DNA of 28,373 bases from a virus. A model generated the notes under the pieces. The model made no database searches. It worked only from the letters and a program-made list of their open reading frames with translations, and had not been told where the DNA came from. Positions 7,877 to 16,521 of the stretch are shown here, piece by piece. Each line of letters opens with the position of its first letter. Within the stretch, counting starts at the first letter, position 1. A program made the position numbers and the translations under genes. The stretch is from the IMG/VR virus record IMGVR_UViG_3300032220_001749, positions 1 to 28,373 of that record; one strand, 5' to 3'.

Positions 7877-8776
7877 ATGTTAAAAGTTGCATTCGGTATG
7901 ATTGTATTTGAAGGAGATTACGTTCTTAAAGAATGTTTGGAGTCTGTGTATCCATATGCCAAACAAATTTTAATTGCTGAAGGACCGGTTAAATTTTGGC
8001 AACAAAAAGGTCGCTCTACCTCAACAGACAGAACAAACGATATCATTCATGGGTTTCCAGACCCAGAAAAGAAAATAAAAATTGTTCATGGTCAATTTGA
8101 AGAAAAAGACGATCAATGCAAAGCTTACATGAAAAATATCGATCCGGACATAGATTATATTTGGAATCTAGATTCTGATGAAGTCTTCAAAGGCGAAGAC
8201 ATATTGAAGCTTTATGATATTTTAGAAAAAGAAAAATATACCAGCGTTGGAATTAGAAGCGCCAGCTTCTTTGGTGGTCTTGATAGAGTAATAGGAGGGT
8301 TTGAAGAGAAAAAAGATAACTTCTTAAGAATATTCAAGTATTATCCTGGTGCAACCTGGCTAACTCACAGACCGCCGACTATTAAGCCTCCTCCTGGCAT
8401 ACAAGCATTGCCTGATAAACATTTAGATAGTGATACGTTGTTCTATAAGCATGGAATACAGATGTATCATTATTCTTATGCATTTCCAAAACAAGTTGCC
8501 AACAAAGTCGAGTATTACAAAGCCAAAGTCTCCAGAGAAAATTGTTTGGACAACTATTTTGAAAATGTGTTCATGCCATGGGTAAATGCTAAAAATGATT
8601 ACGAGCGATTTGAAGTAGAAAAGAAGTATTTAGGAGTTCATGAATTTAAACCACAAGTTCGTGGAGAAGCTTTTACTAAAAAATTTACAGTTGATCATCC
8701 GGATTCTATAAAAAATTCTATGGAACAATTGCTTAAAAGATTTGAAGAAGAAGTTGGCATATACAAGAATAAATAA
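7877..8776 (+). CDS. Glycosyltransferase family 2-like
   Basis: The 299-aa protein starts KVAFGMIVFEGDYVLKECLESV, the GT2 nucleotide-binding half. The metal-binding motif is WNLDSDEVF with Asp99-x-Asp101-Glu102. The segment around STSTDRTNDII (48-57) is the GT2 loop linking strand 2 and helix 2, with the Thr-Asp-Arg-Thr pattern common in this family. The second half lacks membrane spans, so it is soluble. Forty-two bases separate it from the next gene, one of the longer gaps in the island; that gap is AT-rich and shows no clear ribosome binding site or terminator. Confidence 0.82.
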   Translation: MLKVAFGMIVFEGDYVLKECLESVYPYAKQILIAEGPVKFWQQKGRSTSTDRTNDIIHGFPDPEKKIKIVHGQFEEKDDQCKAYMKNIDPDIDYIWNLDSDEVFKGEDILKLYDILEKEKYTSVGIRSASFFGGLDRVIGGFEEKKDNFLRIFKYYPGATWLTHRPPTIKPPPGIQALPDKHLDSDTLFYKHGIQMYHYSYAFPKQVANKVEYYKAKVSRENCLDNYFENVFMPWVNAKNDYERFEVEKKYLGVHEFKPQVRGEAFTKKFTVDHPDSIKNSMEQLLKRFEEEVGIYKNK

Positions 8777-8818
8777 AAATATTTTATAGAACAATATCTT
8801 ATTGAGACTCGAGTTAAT

Positions 8819-9724
8819 ATGCATAAAGTATACTACGATTTGTTAGATCGTGATCCAGAAGTTAAATCTGAAACTTATTGGTCACATGATAGTGGTCGGG
8901 AAAAACCTGAATATAATAGATTCATGCATGAAAAGTCTAGACTAATATCGGTGTCTCCTATCGAAATGGCAGATTATGTTATGTTACCAGTTAAATGGTC
9001 TAACAGTCTCAGTTCATTGCAAACCAATACACTATTAGAAGCTAAAAAACATAACAAAAAAATCATAGCATTTTTCAATGATGATTATGATGGTAACATT
9101 CAGACACCAACTGAAAACTTCTATTTATTTCGCACGTCTACATACGCCAGCAAGATAAGGCAAAATGAAATTATAATGCCAGCTTTCTGTGAGGAATTTG
9201 AATACGTAAAGCCTACAGAAAAGGCATTAAAAAATGCTGTAATAAGTTTCTGTGGCAATGTTAGAGATCCACATCGATATCCTATCTTTGGTGAACTAGA
9301 AAAGAACTATAATTTATGCAAAAACTTTTTATATCGTAATGGGTTTTGGGCTCCGGAGATATCAGACAAAACACTAGCAAGAAAAGAATTCGTAGCAAAC
9401 GTTCGCAGTGGACTTTTCGGTATATGCATAAGAGGTAATGGTAATTTCTCATATCGTTTATATGAAACTTTAGCTCTTGGTAGGATACCAATAATAATCA
9501 ACTCTGATTTAAAATTGCCGTTGGAAAAAGTTATAAATTGGCAAAGACAAGCTATTATTTGTGAGTCGCATGAGATTGGTGAGTTACATAATAGAATTGA
9601 GCAATACATTAAAAATTTAAACGTTCTAGATATATGCTATGAGAACAAGTTGATCTATGATGAATATTTTTCACCATATGGATTGATTAAGCATTTAGAA
9701 CTTTATTTGAAAGAAACAACATGA
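8819..9724 (+). CDS. Exostosin-like (GT47-type) glycosyltransferase
   Basis: The diagnostic stretch lies at residues 205-226: RGNGNFSYRLYETLALGR followed by IPIII and then SDLKLP, the exostosin C-terminal donor-binding signature. ISFCGNVRDPHR (142-153) opens the second Rossmann half. In eukaryotes exostosins build heparan sulfate; in bacteria and phages the domain is found in capsule and LPS clusters, where the transferred sugar is usually unknown. The ATG at 8819 has no good Shine-Dalgarno sequence within 15 bases, so initiation may be weak or the start may be wrong. It ends in an ATGA overlap with the aminotransferase gene. Confidence 0.78.
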   Translation: MHKVYYDLLDRDPEVKSETYWSHDSGREKPEYNRFMHEKSRLISVSPIEMADYVMLPVKWSNSLSSLQTNTLLEAKKHNKKIIAFFNDDYDGNIQTPTENFYLFRTSTYASKIRQNEIIMPAFCEEFEYVKPTEKALKNAVISFCGNVRDPHRYPIFGELEKNYNLCKNFLYRNGFWAPEISDKTLARKEFVANVRSGLFGICIRGNGNFSYRLYETLALGRIPIIINSDLKLPLEKVINWQRQAIICESHEIGELHNRIEQYIKNLNVLDICYENKLIYDEYFSPYGLIKHLELYLKETT

Positions 9725-10764
9725 AATTTGTCGATTTATACGCAGAGAACAATTCATTTAAAAAAGAAATTAATGAAGAATTAACGACTGTTTATAATGC
9801 CGGATGCTATTTGCTAGGACCGAAGCTAGAAAGACTAGAAAACGAATTTTCTAAAAAGATTGGCGTTGCATATGGTGTAGGTGTTAAAAATTGCACCGAT
9901 GCAATTACGATGCTTGTAAAGAAGCTTCATAGCAATAATATGCCAATCATACTGCCAAATTTTGGCGCATATCCTACGTCTGTTGCTTGTAGAAATATCA
10001 CAGACAACATTCATTATGTTGATGTAGATGCATCAATGACAATTGATCCGAATAAATTGCCAGATGTAAAAAATGGTATTGTAATCCCAGTTCATCTTTT
10101 TGGAAACAATTGTCAAATCGATAAGATTAAAAAATATTGCAAAGACAATAACCATATTCTTATAGAGGACTGTGCCCAATCTACCGGCTCTGGATGCGGG
10201 AAAGATGGAGACTATTCTGTATTTAGCTTCTATCCAACCAAACCACTAGGTTCGATGGGTGATGGTGGGATGATATGCCTTAACAGTAAGGATGAAGCTG
10301 AATACTTTAAGAAGTATCGCTTCTACGGACAAAACAACGGCGTAGTAGAGTTTGTTGGAATCAACAGTAGAATGGACGAGATGCAGGCTTCTATTGTTTT
10401 AGCTAAACTATCAAAGTTTGAATCTCTTAATGAAAAAAGAAATGAAATTGCCAATCGCTACAAAAAGATCGTAAAAGGATATAGAGTCAATACCAATTCG
10501 GTATATCATCTCTTCACAGTTATGTTTGAAAATCGTGACGATGTAATCAAAGAGATGAATACCAGAGGTATACCTCACATGGTTCATTATAAAGCTCACG
10601 TGACCGACTACACAGCCCTTCAAGGCATAAACAATAACAACGTTGGTGTTCGAGTTTCTGATAAAATTTTATCTATACCTTGTCATCCATATCTAAAGGA
10701 GAACGAAATACAAAAAGTTGAAGAATTTTTGAACTCAGTAAAGGATAAAGAATATGCTATCTAA
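9721..10764 (+). CDS. DegT/DnrJ/EryC1/StrS-type sugar aminotransferase
   Basis: This PLP enzyme transaminates a keto group on a nucleotide-linked sugar. The start FVDLYAENNSF, the GPKLERLENEF helix (33-43), the IEDCAQSTG segment with Asp150 and Gln153 contacting PLP, and the FYPTKPLGSMGDGGM motif with Lys174 as the Schiff-base lysine are all present. Length (347 aa) is slightly below the usual 360-390. The next gene overlaps it by 11 bases and encodes an FdtA-type 3,4-ketoisomerase, the partner of FdtB-type 3-aminotransferases. A 3-amino-3,6-dideoxy sugar is therefore the natural prediction, although GDP-4-keto-6-deoxymannose from the downstream Gmd could also be its substrate (perosamine-type). 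No acetyltransferase is evident. Confidence 0.9.
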   Translation: MKFVDLYAENNSFKKEINEELTTVYNAGCYLLGPKLERLENEFSKKIGVAYGVGVKNCTDAITMLVKKLHSNNMPIILPNFGAYPTSVACRNITDNIHYVDVDASMTIDPNKLPDVKNGIVIPVHLFGNNCQIDKIKKYCKDNNHILIEDCAQSTGSGCGKDGDYSVFSFYPTKPLGSMGDGGMICLNSKDEAEYFKKYRFYGQNNGVVEFVGINSRMDEMQASIVLAKLSKFESLNEKRNEIANRYKKIVKGYRVNTNSVYHLFTVMFENRDDVIKEMNTRGIPHMVHYKAHVTDYTALQGINNNNVGVRVSDKILSIPCHPYLKENEIQKVEEFLNSVKDKEYAI

Positions 10765-11143
10765 GCTAGAAGGTAAGCGTGATAGCAGGGGAGTTTTATA
10801 TCCTTTTGAATTTAAAAAACTTAACTTTGAACCGAAAAGAATGTTCTTTATTAAAGACGTTCCAGAGGGAGATATTAGAGGCGAACACGCACATAAAGAA
10901 ACAGATCAAATAATATTTTGTCTACAAGGCTCTGTAGAAATAAGCTTATTTGATGGTGTTGAAAAAGAAACACATATCCTTATGGAAGGAGATTATGTGT
11001 TTGAAAAGCGAATGACGTGGACGACTTTAAAGTTCGTTAAACCAGAAAGTATATTAATGGTCACATCTTCTAAAGGATATGACCCAGAAGACTACATAAG
11101 AGACTATAGCACATTTATTAACTCAGTAAAAAAGAGAGGTTGA
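10754..11143 (+). CDS. FdtA/WxcM-like nucleotide-sugar 3,4-ketoisomerase (cupin)
   Basis: This 129-aa cupin has the family hallmarks: DSRGVLYPFEF near the start, RMFFIKDVP (29-37), RGEHAHKETDQ with catalytic His45 and His47, LQGSVEISLFDG (57-68), and the closing YDPEDYIRDYSTFI. Members move the keto group of dTDP-4-keto-6-deoxyglucose from C4 to C3 before a DegT enzyme aminates it. The 11-base overlap with the DegT gene supports that partnership. The dTDP-sugar enzymes RmlA and RmlB are not in the window, so the substrate must be made by the host, by phage genes elsewhere, or be the GDP-linked 4-keto sugar from Gmd. Confidence 0.9.
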   Translation: MLSKLEGKRDSRGVLYPFEFKKLNFEPKRMFFIKDVPEGDIRGEHAHKETDQIIFCLQGSVEISLFDGVEKETHILMEGDYVFEKRMTWTTLKFVKPESILMVTSSKGYDPEDYIRDYSTFINSVKKRG

Positions 11144-11144
11144 C

Positions 11145-11759
11145 GTGGATAATTGGCATATAAAGCAACGCAATGCATTTGACAAAATTTGTAAATCTGA
11201 ATGGCATTATGCTGATATTGGAGCTTGTCAAGGAGAAGTATTGAGTTACTTCTACGATAAGCTAAATTTTGGTCATGCATTCGAGCCTGATTTAACAAAT
11301 CATAATTTCTTGTACCAAAAATATATTGCAACTCAAAGGGGCTTTTTTTCAAAGCTTAAACTGAACAATTGCGCCGTTGGAAATATCGATGGAAACGTAA
11401 AGTTTTTCACGGCAGAAAGTCACGTTGGCAATATCATTGGACATGATATGAATTATAGACCATATCAAAACCACGTCGAAGTAGCGTGTGTTAAGTTAGA
11501 CACGTATTTCTCCGATACGAAAGTAGATATAATAAAAGTAGATGTTGAAGGTGCAGAATGGGATCTGTTCGAAGGCGCTCAAAATCTACTTAAGACGAAA
11601 GATATCCTATGGCAAGTAGAATTTCATTTAGATGAAGATTGGCATCGCAGAGAAATTCTGTTTGAGAATGGATATAGCATATACGATTTGGACTTCAGAA
11701 AACTATCAAAAGATGATGCCAGACCATATCAGGCAATTCTTTCAAAAGGAGATCTATGA
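11145..11759 (+). CDS. FkbM family methyltransferase
   Basis: The start is GTG at 11145, chosen because AGAGAGG (11133-11139) sits in ribosome-binding position and the frame lacks an earlier ATG. The 204-aa product has DIGACQGE (24-31) as SAM loop, AFEPD (45-49) as the strand-2 acid, NNCAVGNIDG (74-83) as the FkbM strand, and IIKVDVEGAEWDLF with Asp133, Glu135 and Glu138, the full family motif. It probably O-methylates a sugar of the glycan made by neighbouring genes. Unlike the short FkbM-like protein at 2154-2669 its motifs are canonical. It overlaps the next gene by ATGA. Confidence 0.85.
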   Translation: MDNWHIKQRNAFDKICKSEWHYADIGACQGEVLSYFYDKLNFGHAFEPDLTNHNFLYQKYIATQRGFFSKLKLNNCAVGNIDGNVKFFTAESHVGNIIGHDMNYRPYQNHVEVACVKLDTYFSDTKVDIIKVDVEGAEWDLFEGAQNLLKTKDILWQVEFHLDEDWHRREILFENGYSIYDLDFRKLSKDDARPYQAILSKGDL

Positions 11760-12661
11760 TCGATATATCATTTGAAAATAATCCAAATTTATATTTGAAT
11801 TATTTGGACTGTCTCAATTTTTTACAGTCTATCAATGATAATAGCTATTCTTATCCGGAAGACAAGGTACCTTTTCACATATATTCTGAATTCCGAACTG
11901 ATAAAGAGATAGTGTCTCTAATGTCATATTTTGCAACTCAAAATTTAGAAAAAACAAAAGTGATTGTTTGGTCTGATTATGACATAAGCAATGAGCCAAG
12001 AATTCAAAGATTTAAAGACCTTGTAGATTTTAGAGTATGGGACGCTAAATCTGAAGCTATTGGCACTCCTATAGAAAAAGAGTTGCGTATGTTTAAGGCT
12101 GCTGATGAAAAACATTACTTACAAAGCGATTTACTAAGATTGTTGGTTTTGCATAAATACGGTGGCGTTTGGATTGATATGGATATCATACTCTTAAGAG
12201 ATTTCAAACCTCTGTTAGACCAAGAGTATATGTATATGTGGGGCTCCGAAACCGATTTTAAAAACCAAGGAGCTTGCGCCACGGTCCTTTCACTAAAGAA
12301 GGAATCAGAATTCTCTATAAAGCTTCTAGAAGAAGCCCGTAAAATGACAATCATACCTAATTCCACGTGCTGGGGCAAAGATATGTTTGCTCAACTCTAT
12401 AGGCAATATCAATACACAATTTTTCCATCAACATTTTTTAATACAGAATGGTGTATAAATAAACACACTCCAGGTTTAGGTGATTATATTGAAGCAGGCT
12501 GGTTTAAAAATCGGGCAGATAATAAAAAGTTTTTGTTTACAGAAACGTTTGCTTGGCATTGGCACAATAGCGGTAAAAAGAATTTGATAGTGGAAGACGG
12601 TTCTAAATTTGATCTATTGACCAAGTTAACTGAGGAACGTCTTAAAAAAATAGGAATATGA
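11756..12661 (+). CDS. GT32-like glycosyltransferase (DXD sugar-binding type)
   Basis: The 301-aa protein carries the Gly_transf_sug (capsular polysaccharide) signature: YLQSDLLRLLVLHKYGGVWIDMD at 121-143 (given here with its key residues Ser124-Asp125, Arg128, Gly136-Gly137 and Asp141-x-Asp143). PFHIYSEF (39-46) is the first strand of the GT-A fold. FAWHWHNSGKK near the C-terminus supplies the late histidines common in GT32 proteins. A good Shine-Dalgarno AAGGAG precedes the ATG. It is likely a retaining hexosyltransferase in the cytoplasm. Downstream is the remnant of a methyltransferase gene at 12675-12755. Confidence 0.83.
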   Translation: MIDISFENNPNLYLNYLDCLNFLQSINDNSYSYPEDKVPFHIYSEFRTDKEIVSLMSYFATQNLEKTKVIVWSDYDISNEPRIQRFKDLVDFRVWDAKSEAIGTPIEKELRMFKAADEKHYLQSDLLRLLVLHKYGGVWIDMDIILLRDFKPLLDQEYMYMWGSETDFKNQGACATVLSLKKESEFSIKLLEEARKMTIIPNSTCWGKDMFAQLYRQYQYTIFPSTFFNTEWCINKHTPGLGDYIEAGWFKNRADNKKFLFTETFAWHWHNSGKKNLIVEDGSKFDLLTKLTEERLKKIGI

Positions 12662-12674
12662 CAGGAGAATGAAA

Positions 12675-12755
12675 ATGGTATTTGGTACTTGGAGTATTGA
12701 TAAAGCCGTATTTGACTGGATGATAGAGCACCTTCCAGAAGGAACAACGTCATGA
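12675..12755 (+). pseudogene. N-terminal remnant of a class I methyltransferase gene
   Basis: A 26-codon frame, MVFGTWSIDKAVFDWMIEHL then PEGTTS and a TGA, has a proper ribosome binding site: AGGAGA at 12663-12668, six bases before the ATG at 12675 (an in-frame ATG at 12669 is too close). The text FGTWS...FDWMIEHLPEGTT reads like the first residues of small SAM methyltransferases, in which LPEGxT is directly followed by the ILELGSG SAM loop. Here the frame stops exactly where that loop should begin, in an ATGA overlap with the next gene. I infer that a methyltransferase body was lost by recombination. A leader peptide coupling translation of the next gene is the alternative. Confidence 0.5.
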
Positions 12756-13420
12756 CAAAAAAAAGAGTAGCAATATTATATACTGGAATCGTGCGACCAA
12801 GCCCAGAACGTGTTTATAACAATATATGTAACACTATAAGCTATTTAACTGCTTTAAATTTAGATATATCAAGTTTTTGCTTAACATATGACACCCAAGA
12901 GGCGAACATATTAATTGATCTTTTAAAAGATATTGATATCGCTGTTCACATCATTCCATTTATTAAGGATGCGCCAGGTAATGCAAATGGAAATCAATAT
13001 AGGATGATGAAAACAAATGAATTGTTAGTTTCGAAGATTAACAATTTAATAGATTACGACATTGTATTAAGAATGCGAATTGATTGTGAACTAGCATATA
13101 TAGAAATTCCTGATGCTATAGAACAAAACGTTTTATATGCACCAGTCACTTTATGGAATGATGGAATATTTGACAATTTATCTTTTTGTGTGCCCAGTTT
13201 ATATAGACAAATATGGAATACTGAAATGAATTCATTTTCTTTTATTAATAACGAAAAGATGTTAGAACATAAAATGTTGCTTGCTAATGCGACTAATAAG
13301 CCTTTTAACTTTAAGCTTAATTTATATCAATCATCAGACCCTACATTTATGGGAATTCCGCAATGGTCTAAAGCAAATAGAATATTTGAATACAAAAATG
13401 GTTGGATACGTATAGAATAA
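12752..13420 (+). CDS. WavE-like putative LPS-synthesis/glycosyltransferase protein
   Basis: The 222-aa protein starts RVAILYTGIVRP, a first strand with an Arg-Pro turn. It has NQYRMMKTNELLV (81-93) and then DIVLRMRIDCEL (103-114). This N-x-x-R-x-x-x-T...(L/M)R-x-R-x-D arrangement is that of the WavE lipopolysaccharide-synthesis group, where the Arg-x-Asp takes the place of a DxD donor motif. Identification is moderate; the protein is shorter than typical WavE members. The likely Shine-Dalgarno (AGAAGGA, around 12736-12742) lies inside the upstream methyltransferase remnant, so the remnant supplies its translation signal. Confidence 0.55.
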   Translation: MTKKRVAILYTGIVRPSPERVYNNICNTISYLTALNLDISSFCLTYDTQEANILIDLLKDIDIAVHIIPFIKDAPGNANGNQYRMMKTNELLVSKINNLIDYDIVLRMRIDCELAYIEIPDAIEQNVLYAPVTLWNDGIFDNLSFCVPSLYRQIWNTEMNSFSFINNEKMLEHKMLLANATNKPFNFKLNLYQSSDPTFMGIPQWSKANRIFEYKNGWIRIE

Positions 13421-13426
13421 TGCATT

Positions 13427-14401
13427 ATGACATATCTTATAACAGGTGAAAACGGACTTTTAGGTCATGCTCTCAAAAATATACTAAGAGAAAGAAACAT
13501 CCAATCGATTGGGCTTAGTAAGAGAGTTTTAAATTTGAGCGATTCTGCTGAGACATATAAGTATTTTAGTAAATTCGAAGCGGTTGATGGGCAGGGCTTA
13601 TATAGTAATATATCTTGCGTTTTTCATCTCGCAGCTAAAGTAGGCGGTGTTAAAGCAAACCAAGATTCATTAGGAACGTTTTATCATGAAAATATAATGA
13701 TCAATTCAAACGTATTAGAATCATGTGTAAAGCATAGTATACTAAAAGTAGTTTCCGTATTGTCTACTTGTGTATATCCAGACGCTCCATATGTCTCCTA
13801 TCCGCTCACAGAAGACCAGTTACACCTCGGTCCTCCACATGATAGCAACTTCGGTTATGCTTACGCTAAAAGGATGCTGGACGTGCAAACGAGGGCTTAT
13901 CGTAAGCAGTATGGGGTCAACTATATTACTGTCATTCCAAATAATCTATTTGGAGAATATGACAACTTTCATTTAGAAGATGGACACGTCATTCCAGCTC
14001 TTATGAGAAAGATCTGGGAAGCTAAACTTAATAATAAACCTACTGTAGAAATATGGGGAGATGGTAGACCATTGAGAGAATTTACTTACTCCGGAGATGT
14101 TGCCCGTATACTCCTTAAAGTTTCAGAAGAATATAACGAAGAACAACCGCTTAACATTGGCAACACGGAAGAACATTCTATTTCTTCTGTAGCGATGAAG
14201 CTTGTTGAATTTCTTGAATACGATGGGAAGTTAGTTTTTAATACCGACAAACCATCTGGTCAATTTAGAAAGCCATCTTCCAATAAGAGGCTATTAGAAA
14301 AAACAAGTTGGCGTGCAGAAGACTATACTCCATTTGATATTGCTTTAAAGAAAACCTGTGATTGGTTTAAAGCAACATATCCAAATGTAAGAGGAGTATA
14401 A
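13427..14401 (+). CDS. fcl: GDP-L-fucose synthase
   Basis: This enzyme epimerises and reduces GDP-4-keto-6-deoxymannose (the Gmd product) to GDP-L-fucose with NADPH. The short-chain dehydrogenase fold is clear: TGENGLLG (6-13), [13 protein letters not shown] (66-78), LSTCVYP (112-118), the YAYAK catalytic pair Tyr144/Lys148, and [11 protein letters not shown] (171-181). Cys115 and His187 stand where the family's epimerisation acid/base residues are expected. Length (324 aa) is normal. The gene sits directly before gmd and shares one base with it (TAATG at 14399-14403). The usual order in bacterial clusters is gmd-fcl; here it is reversed. Confidence 0.94.
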   Translation: MTYLITGENGLLGHALKNILRERNIQSIGLSKRVLNLSDSAETYKYFSKFEAVDGQGLYSNISCVFHLAAKVGGVKANQDSLGTFYHENIMINSNVLESCVKHSILKVVSVLSTCVYPDAPYVSYPLTEDQLHLGPPHDSNFGYAYAKRMLDVQTRAYRKQYGVNYITVIPNNLFGEYDNFHLEDGHVIPALMRKIWEAKLNNKPTVEIWGDGRPLREFTYSGDVARILLKVSEEYNEEQPLNIGNTEEHSISSVAMKLVEFLEYDGKLVFNTDKPSGQFRKPSSNKRLLEKTSWRAEDYTPFDIALKKTCDWFKATYPNVRGV

Positions 14402-15384
14402 TGTCAATACAAAAGACTGCGTTTATAACTGGCGTAACCGGTCAGGATGGTTCTTATTTAGCTAAACTTCTTCTTGATAAAGGTTATCGTGTTATTGGAA
14501 TGAAGCGTAGAACTTCTCTTATCAATACAAACCGCCTTGATGATATAGAAGTTTTTAATCATCCAAACTTCAAACTTGAATATGGGAATATGACTGATTC
14601 AATTTCTCTTTATGCTTTGCTCATGAAGCACAAGCCTGATGAAATATATAACCTTGCTGCACAGAGCCATGTACGGGTTTCCTTTGAGGTTCCTGAAGAA
14701 ACCCTAGACGTAGTAGGTGGCGGAACTTTGAAGCTTTTAGAGGCTTATAGGCTAATCTGTCCGCAAGCACGTTTCTATCAAGCATCATCCTCGGAGATGT
14801 ATGGGGATAACATTAATATTCCTCAAAATGAGGAAACACGTATGACCCCGGCGAGCCCGTATGCTGCTGCGAAACTATATGCACATAACCTTTGCCGCAA
14901 TTATCGTGAGAGCTATGGTCTTCATATATCATCTGGCATATTGTTTAACCATGAAAGTCCAGTAAGAGGTGAAACGTTTGTAACTCGCAAGATTACTCTT
15001 GCCGCAGCTAATATAAAGCTTGGCAAACAAGAAACGTTATATCTTGGAAACCTTGATGCGAAGAGGGATTGGGGTTTTGCTGGAGACTATGTTGAGGCAA
15101 TGTGGTTAATGCTTCAGCAACCAAAAGGTGATGATTATGTGATTGCTACTGGAGAAACACATACAGTTGGTGAATTCCTACGTGTTATATTTGATTATGC
15201 CGGTTTAGACGTTAACAAACACGTTAAAATCGATTCACGACTATATCGTCCACATGAAGTTCCAATTTTGCTTGGCGATAGTTCTAAAGCCGAAAGGATT
15301 TTAGGTTGGAAACCAAAGACAACATTTCGTGGTTTAGCTGAGATGATGTATGATGCGGACTATGATAGAGCTTTAAATCTTTGA
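14401..15384 (+). CDS. gmd: GDP-mannose 4,6-dehydratase
   Basis: Gmd converts GDP-D-mannose to GDP-4-keto-6-deoxy-D-mannose using bound [15 protein letters not shown] (10-20) is the dinucleotide loop, NLAAQSHV (84-91) the family signature, Ser130 and Glu132 in QASSSEMYG the dehydration residues, YAAAK the Tyr154/Lys158 pair, and FNHESPVRG (182-190) the GDP-mannose-binding segment. All are canonical and length (327 aa) is slightly below the usual 340-370. Its product can feed the adjacent fucose synthase and possibly the DegT aminotransferase. GDP-mannose itself would have to come from the host, since no ManC or ManB is present in the window. An AT-rich 98-base gap follows. Confidence 0.95.
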   Translation: MSIQKTAFITGVTGQDGSYLAKLLLDKGYRVIGMKRRTSLINTNRLDDIEVFNHPNFKLEYGNMTDSISLYALLMKHKPDEIYNLAAQSHVRVSFEVPEETLDVVGGGTLKLLEAYRLICPQARFYQASSSEMYGDNINIPQNEETRMTPASPYAAAKLYAHNLCRNYRESYGLHISSGILFNHESPVRGETFVTRKITLAAANIKLGKQETLYLGNLDAKRDWGFAGDYVEAMWLMLQQPKGDDYVIATGETHTVGEFLRVIFDYAGLDVNKHVKIDSRLYRPHEVPILLGDSSKAERILGWKPKTTFRGLAEMMYDADYDRALNL

Positions 15385-15459
15385 TTATCATTCATGTCAG
15401 AAAAGATAAACTATTAAATAATTGCTAAATACAAACAATATTAAAATTTTAAAACTTTT

Positions 15460-15467
15460 CATAAATA
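15460..15467 (+). promoter_or_regulatory. Candidate T4-type late promoter element (CATAAATA)
   Basis: CATAAATA differs by one base from the TATAAATA recognised by gp55-type late sigma factors. It lies in the 98-base AT-rich gap between gmd and the nucleotidyltransferase, 15 bases before the ATG at 15483. A late sigma gene is present in the window. Against it: the transcript would start only about 10 bases before the ATG, and such octamers arise often by chance in this AT-rich DNA. Confidence 0.3.
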
Positions 15468-15482
15468 TTTCAAAAGAAAAAA

Positions 15483-16220
15483 ATGGATTCGAATAATATT
15501 AACATTATAATCCCAATGGCTGGACTTGGAAGTAGATTTCAGAATTCTGGGTTTATTGTTCCTAAGCCTCTTATCGACATCAATGGAATTCCCATGATAG
15601 TAAAAGCTATTACCAGTCTTGATATCGAAGGAAATTACTTTTTTATTATAAGTAAGAATAATTACTCAGAAAAAATAAAAGAACTTATTTTAGCAGTTAA
15701 GCCAAAAAGTATTTTTCATGAGATTGATTACACAACTGAAGGTCCGGCATGTAGTGTTTTACTACATAAATCACACATTGACAATGACAATGAATTAATC
15801 ATTGCAAATTGTGATCAAATAATGACTTGGAATAGTGATTATTTTTTGCACAATGTACGTCTTTATGATGGAGCTGTTGTAACCTATCATACGAATACAA
15901 ATAAAAATAGCTATGCCAAGGTTTCAAGAAAAGGCTCAGTATTACAAATAAAAGAGAAAGAAGTTATAAGTAATATAAGCTTGAATGGAATTCATTATTG
16001 GAAAAAGGGTCGATATTTTATATCTAGCGTAGAGGAAATGATATCCAAACAAGATAGAGCAGTTAATGGCGAATATTATATTGGACCCAGCTATAATTAT
16101 ATGATTAAAAATGGATATAATGTTGGTATATATCATATACCAAACGAGTATCATCATTCAGTTGGTGTACCGGAGGATTTACAAAAATATTTAAACTATG
16201 AAAAAAACTCAATTATCTGA
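15483..16220 (+). CDS. Sugar-phosphate-type nucleotidyltransferase
   Basis: The 245-aa protein has the nucleotidyltransferase GT-A core: IIPMAGLGSRF (9-19) as the NTP loop with the trailing KPL (Lys28), TEGPACSVL (85-93), the metal-binding ANCDQ with Asp111, YAKV (144-147), and a C-terminal SVGVPEDL motif. These enzymes join a phosphorylated sugar, polyol or other small acceptor to NMP, releasing pyrophosphate. Nucleotide and acceptor cannot be read by eye. It begins the four-gene cassette with the cupin, RuBisCO-like and phosphodiesterase-like genes, and the cupin start lies 23 bases inside its 3' end. The natural proposal is that it activates the product of the RuBisCO-like step. Confidence 0.85.
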   Translation: MDSNNINIIIPMAGLGSRFQNSGFIVPKPLIDINGIPMIVKAITSLDIEGNYFFIISKNNYSEKIKELILAVKPKSIFHEIDYTTEGPACSVLLHKSHIDNDNELIIANCDQIMTWNSDYFLHNVRLYDGAVVTYHTNTNKNSYAKVSRKGSVLQIKEKEVISNISLNGIHYWKKGRYFISSVEEMISKQDRAVNGEYYIGPSYNYMIKNGYNVGIYHIPNEYHHSVGVPEDLQKYLNYEKNSII

Positions 16221-16521
16221 TATGTATAGGGGATGGTTTATTGGAAATTTTCAACCATCTGTATTCGAAACAAAAGATTTCGAAGTAGGAATCTTAACTC
16301 ATAAAAAAGATGAAATCTGGCCAAAACATTATCATGCTATAGCTACAGAATATAACGTTCTGATTTCGGGTTCAATGACAATCAAAAATGAACTGATTAG
16401 CGCCGGAACAATATTTTCGCTAGAACCTAATGAAATTGCAAATCCAACATTTCATGAAGATTGTATAATAGTTTGTATAAAGATGCCTAGCATACCAGGG
16501 GATAAATATGAAGTTTTTTAA
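16198..16521 (+). CDS. Small single-domain cupin
   Basis: The 107-aa protein is one cupin barrel. KHYHAIATEY gives His44-x-His46 and Glu51, and His86 in TFHEDC completes the classical three-His-one-Glu metal site. LISGSM (55-60) and LEPNEI (75-80) are the usual turn and second-motif strands. Cupins this small act as isomerases, epimerases, lyases or dioxygenases, or as sugar-binding stability domains; the intact metal ligands favour catalysis. It overlaps the nucleotidyltransferase by 23 bases and the RuBisCO-like gene by 14, so all three are almost surely made together. It differs from the FdtA-type cupin at 10754, which lacks this ligand set. Confidence 0.75.
   Translation: MKKTQLSDMYRGWFIGNFQPSVFETKDFEVGILTHKKDEIWPKHYHAIATEYNVLISGSMTIKNELISAGTIFSLEPNEIANPTFHEDCIIVCIKMPSIPGDKYEVF

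Noticed and set aside
12454-12461. Exact TATAAATA late-promoter octamer
   Set aside because: It lies inside the GT32 coding region about 200 bases before the next start, and several such octamers are expected by chance in DNA of this composition.
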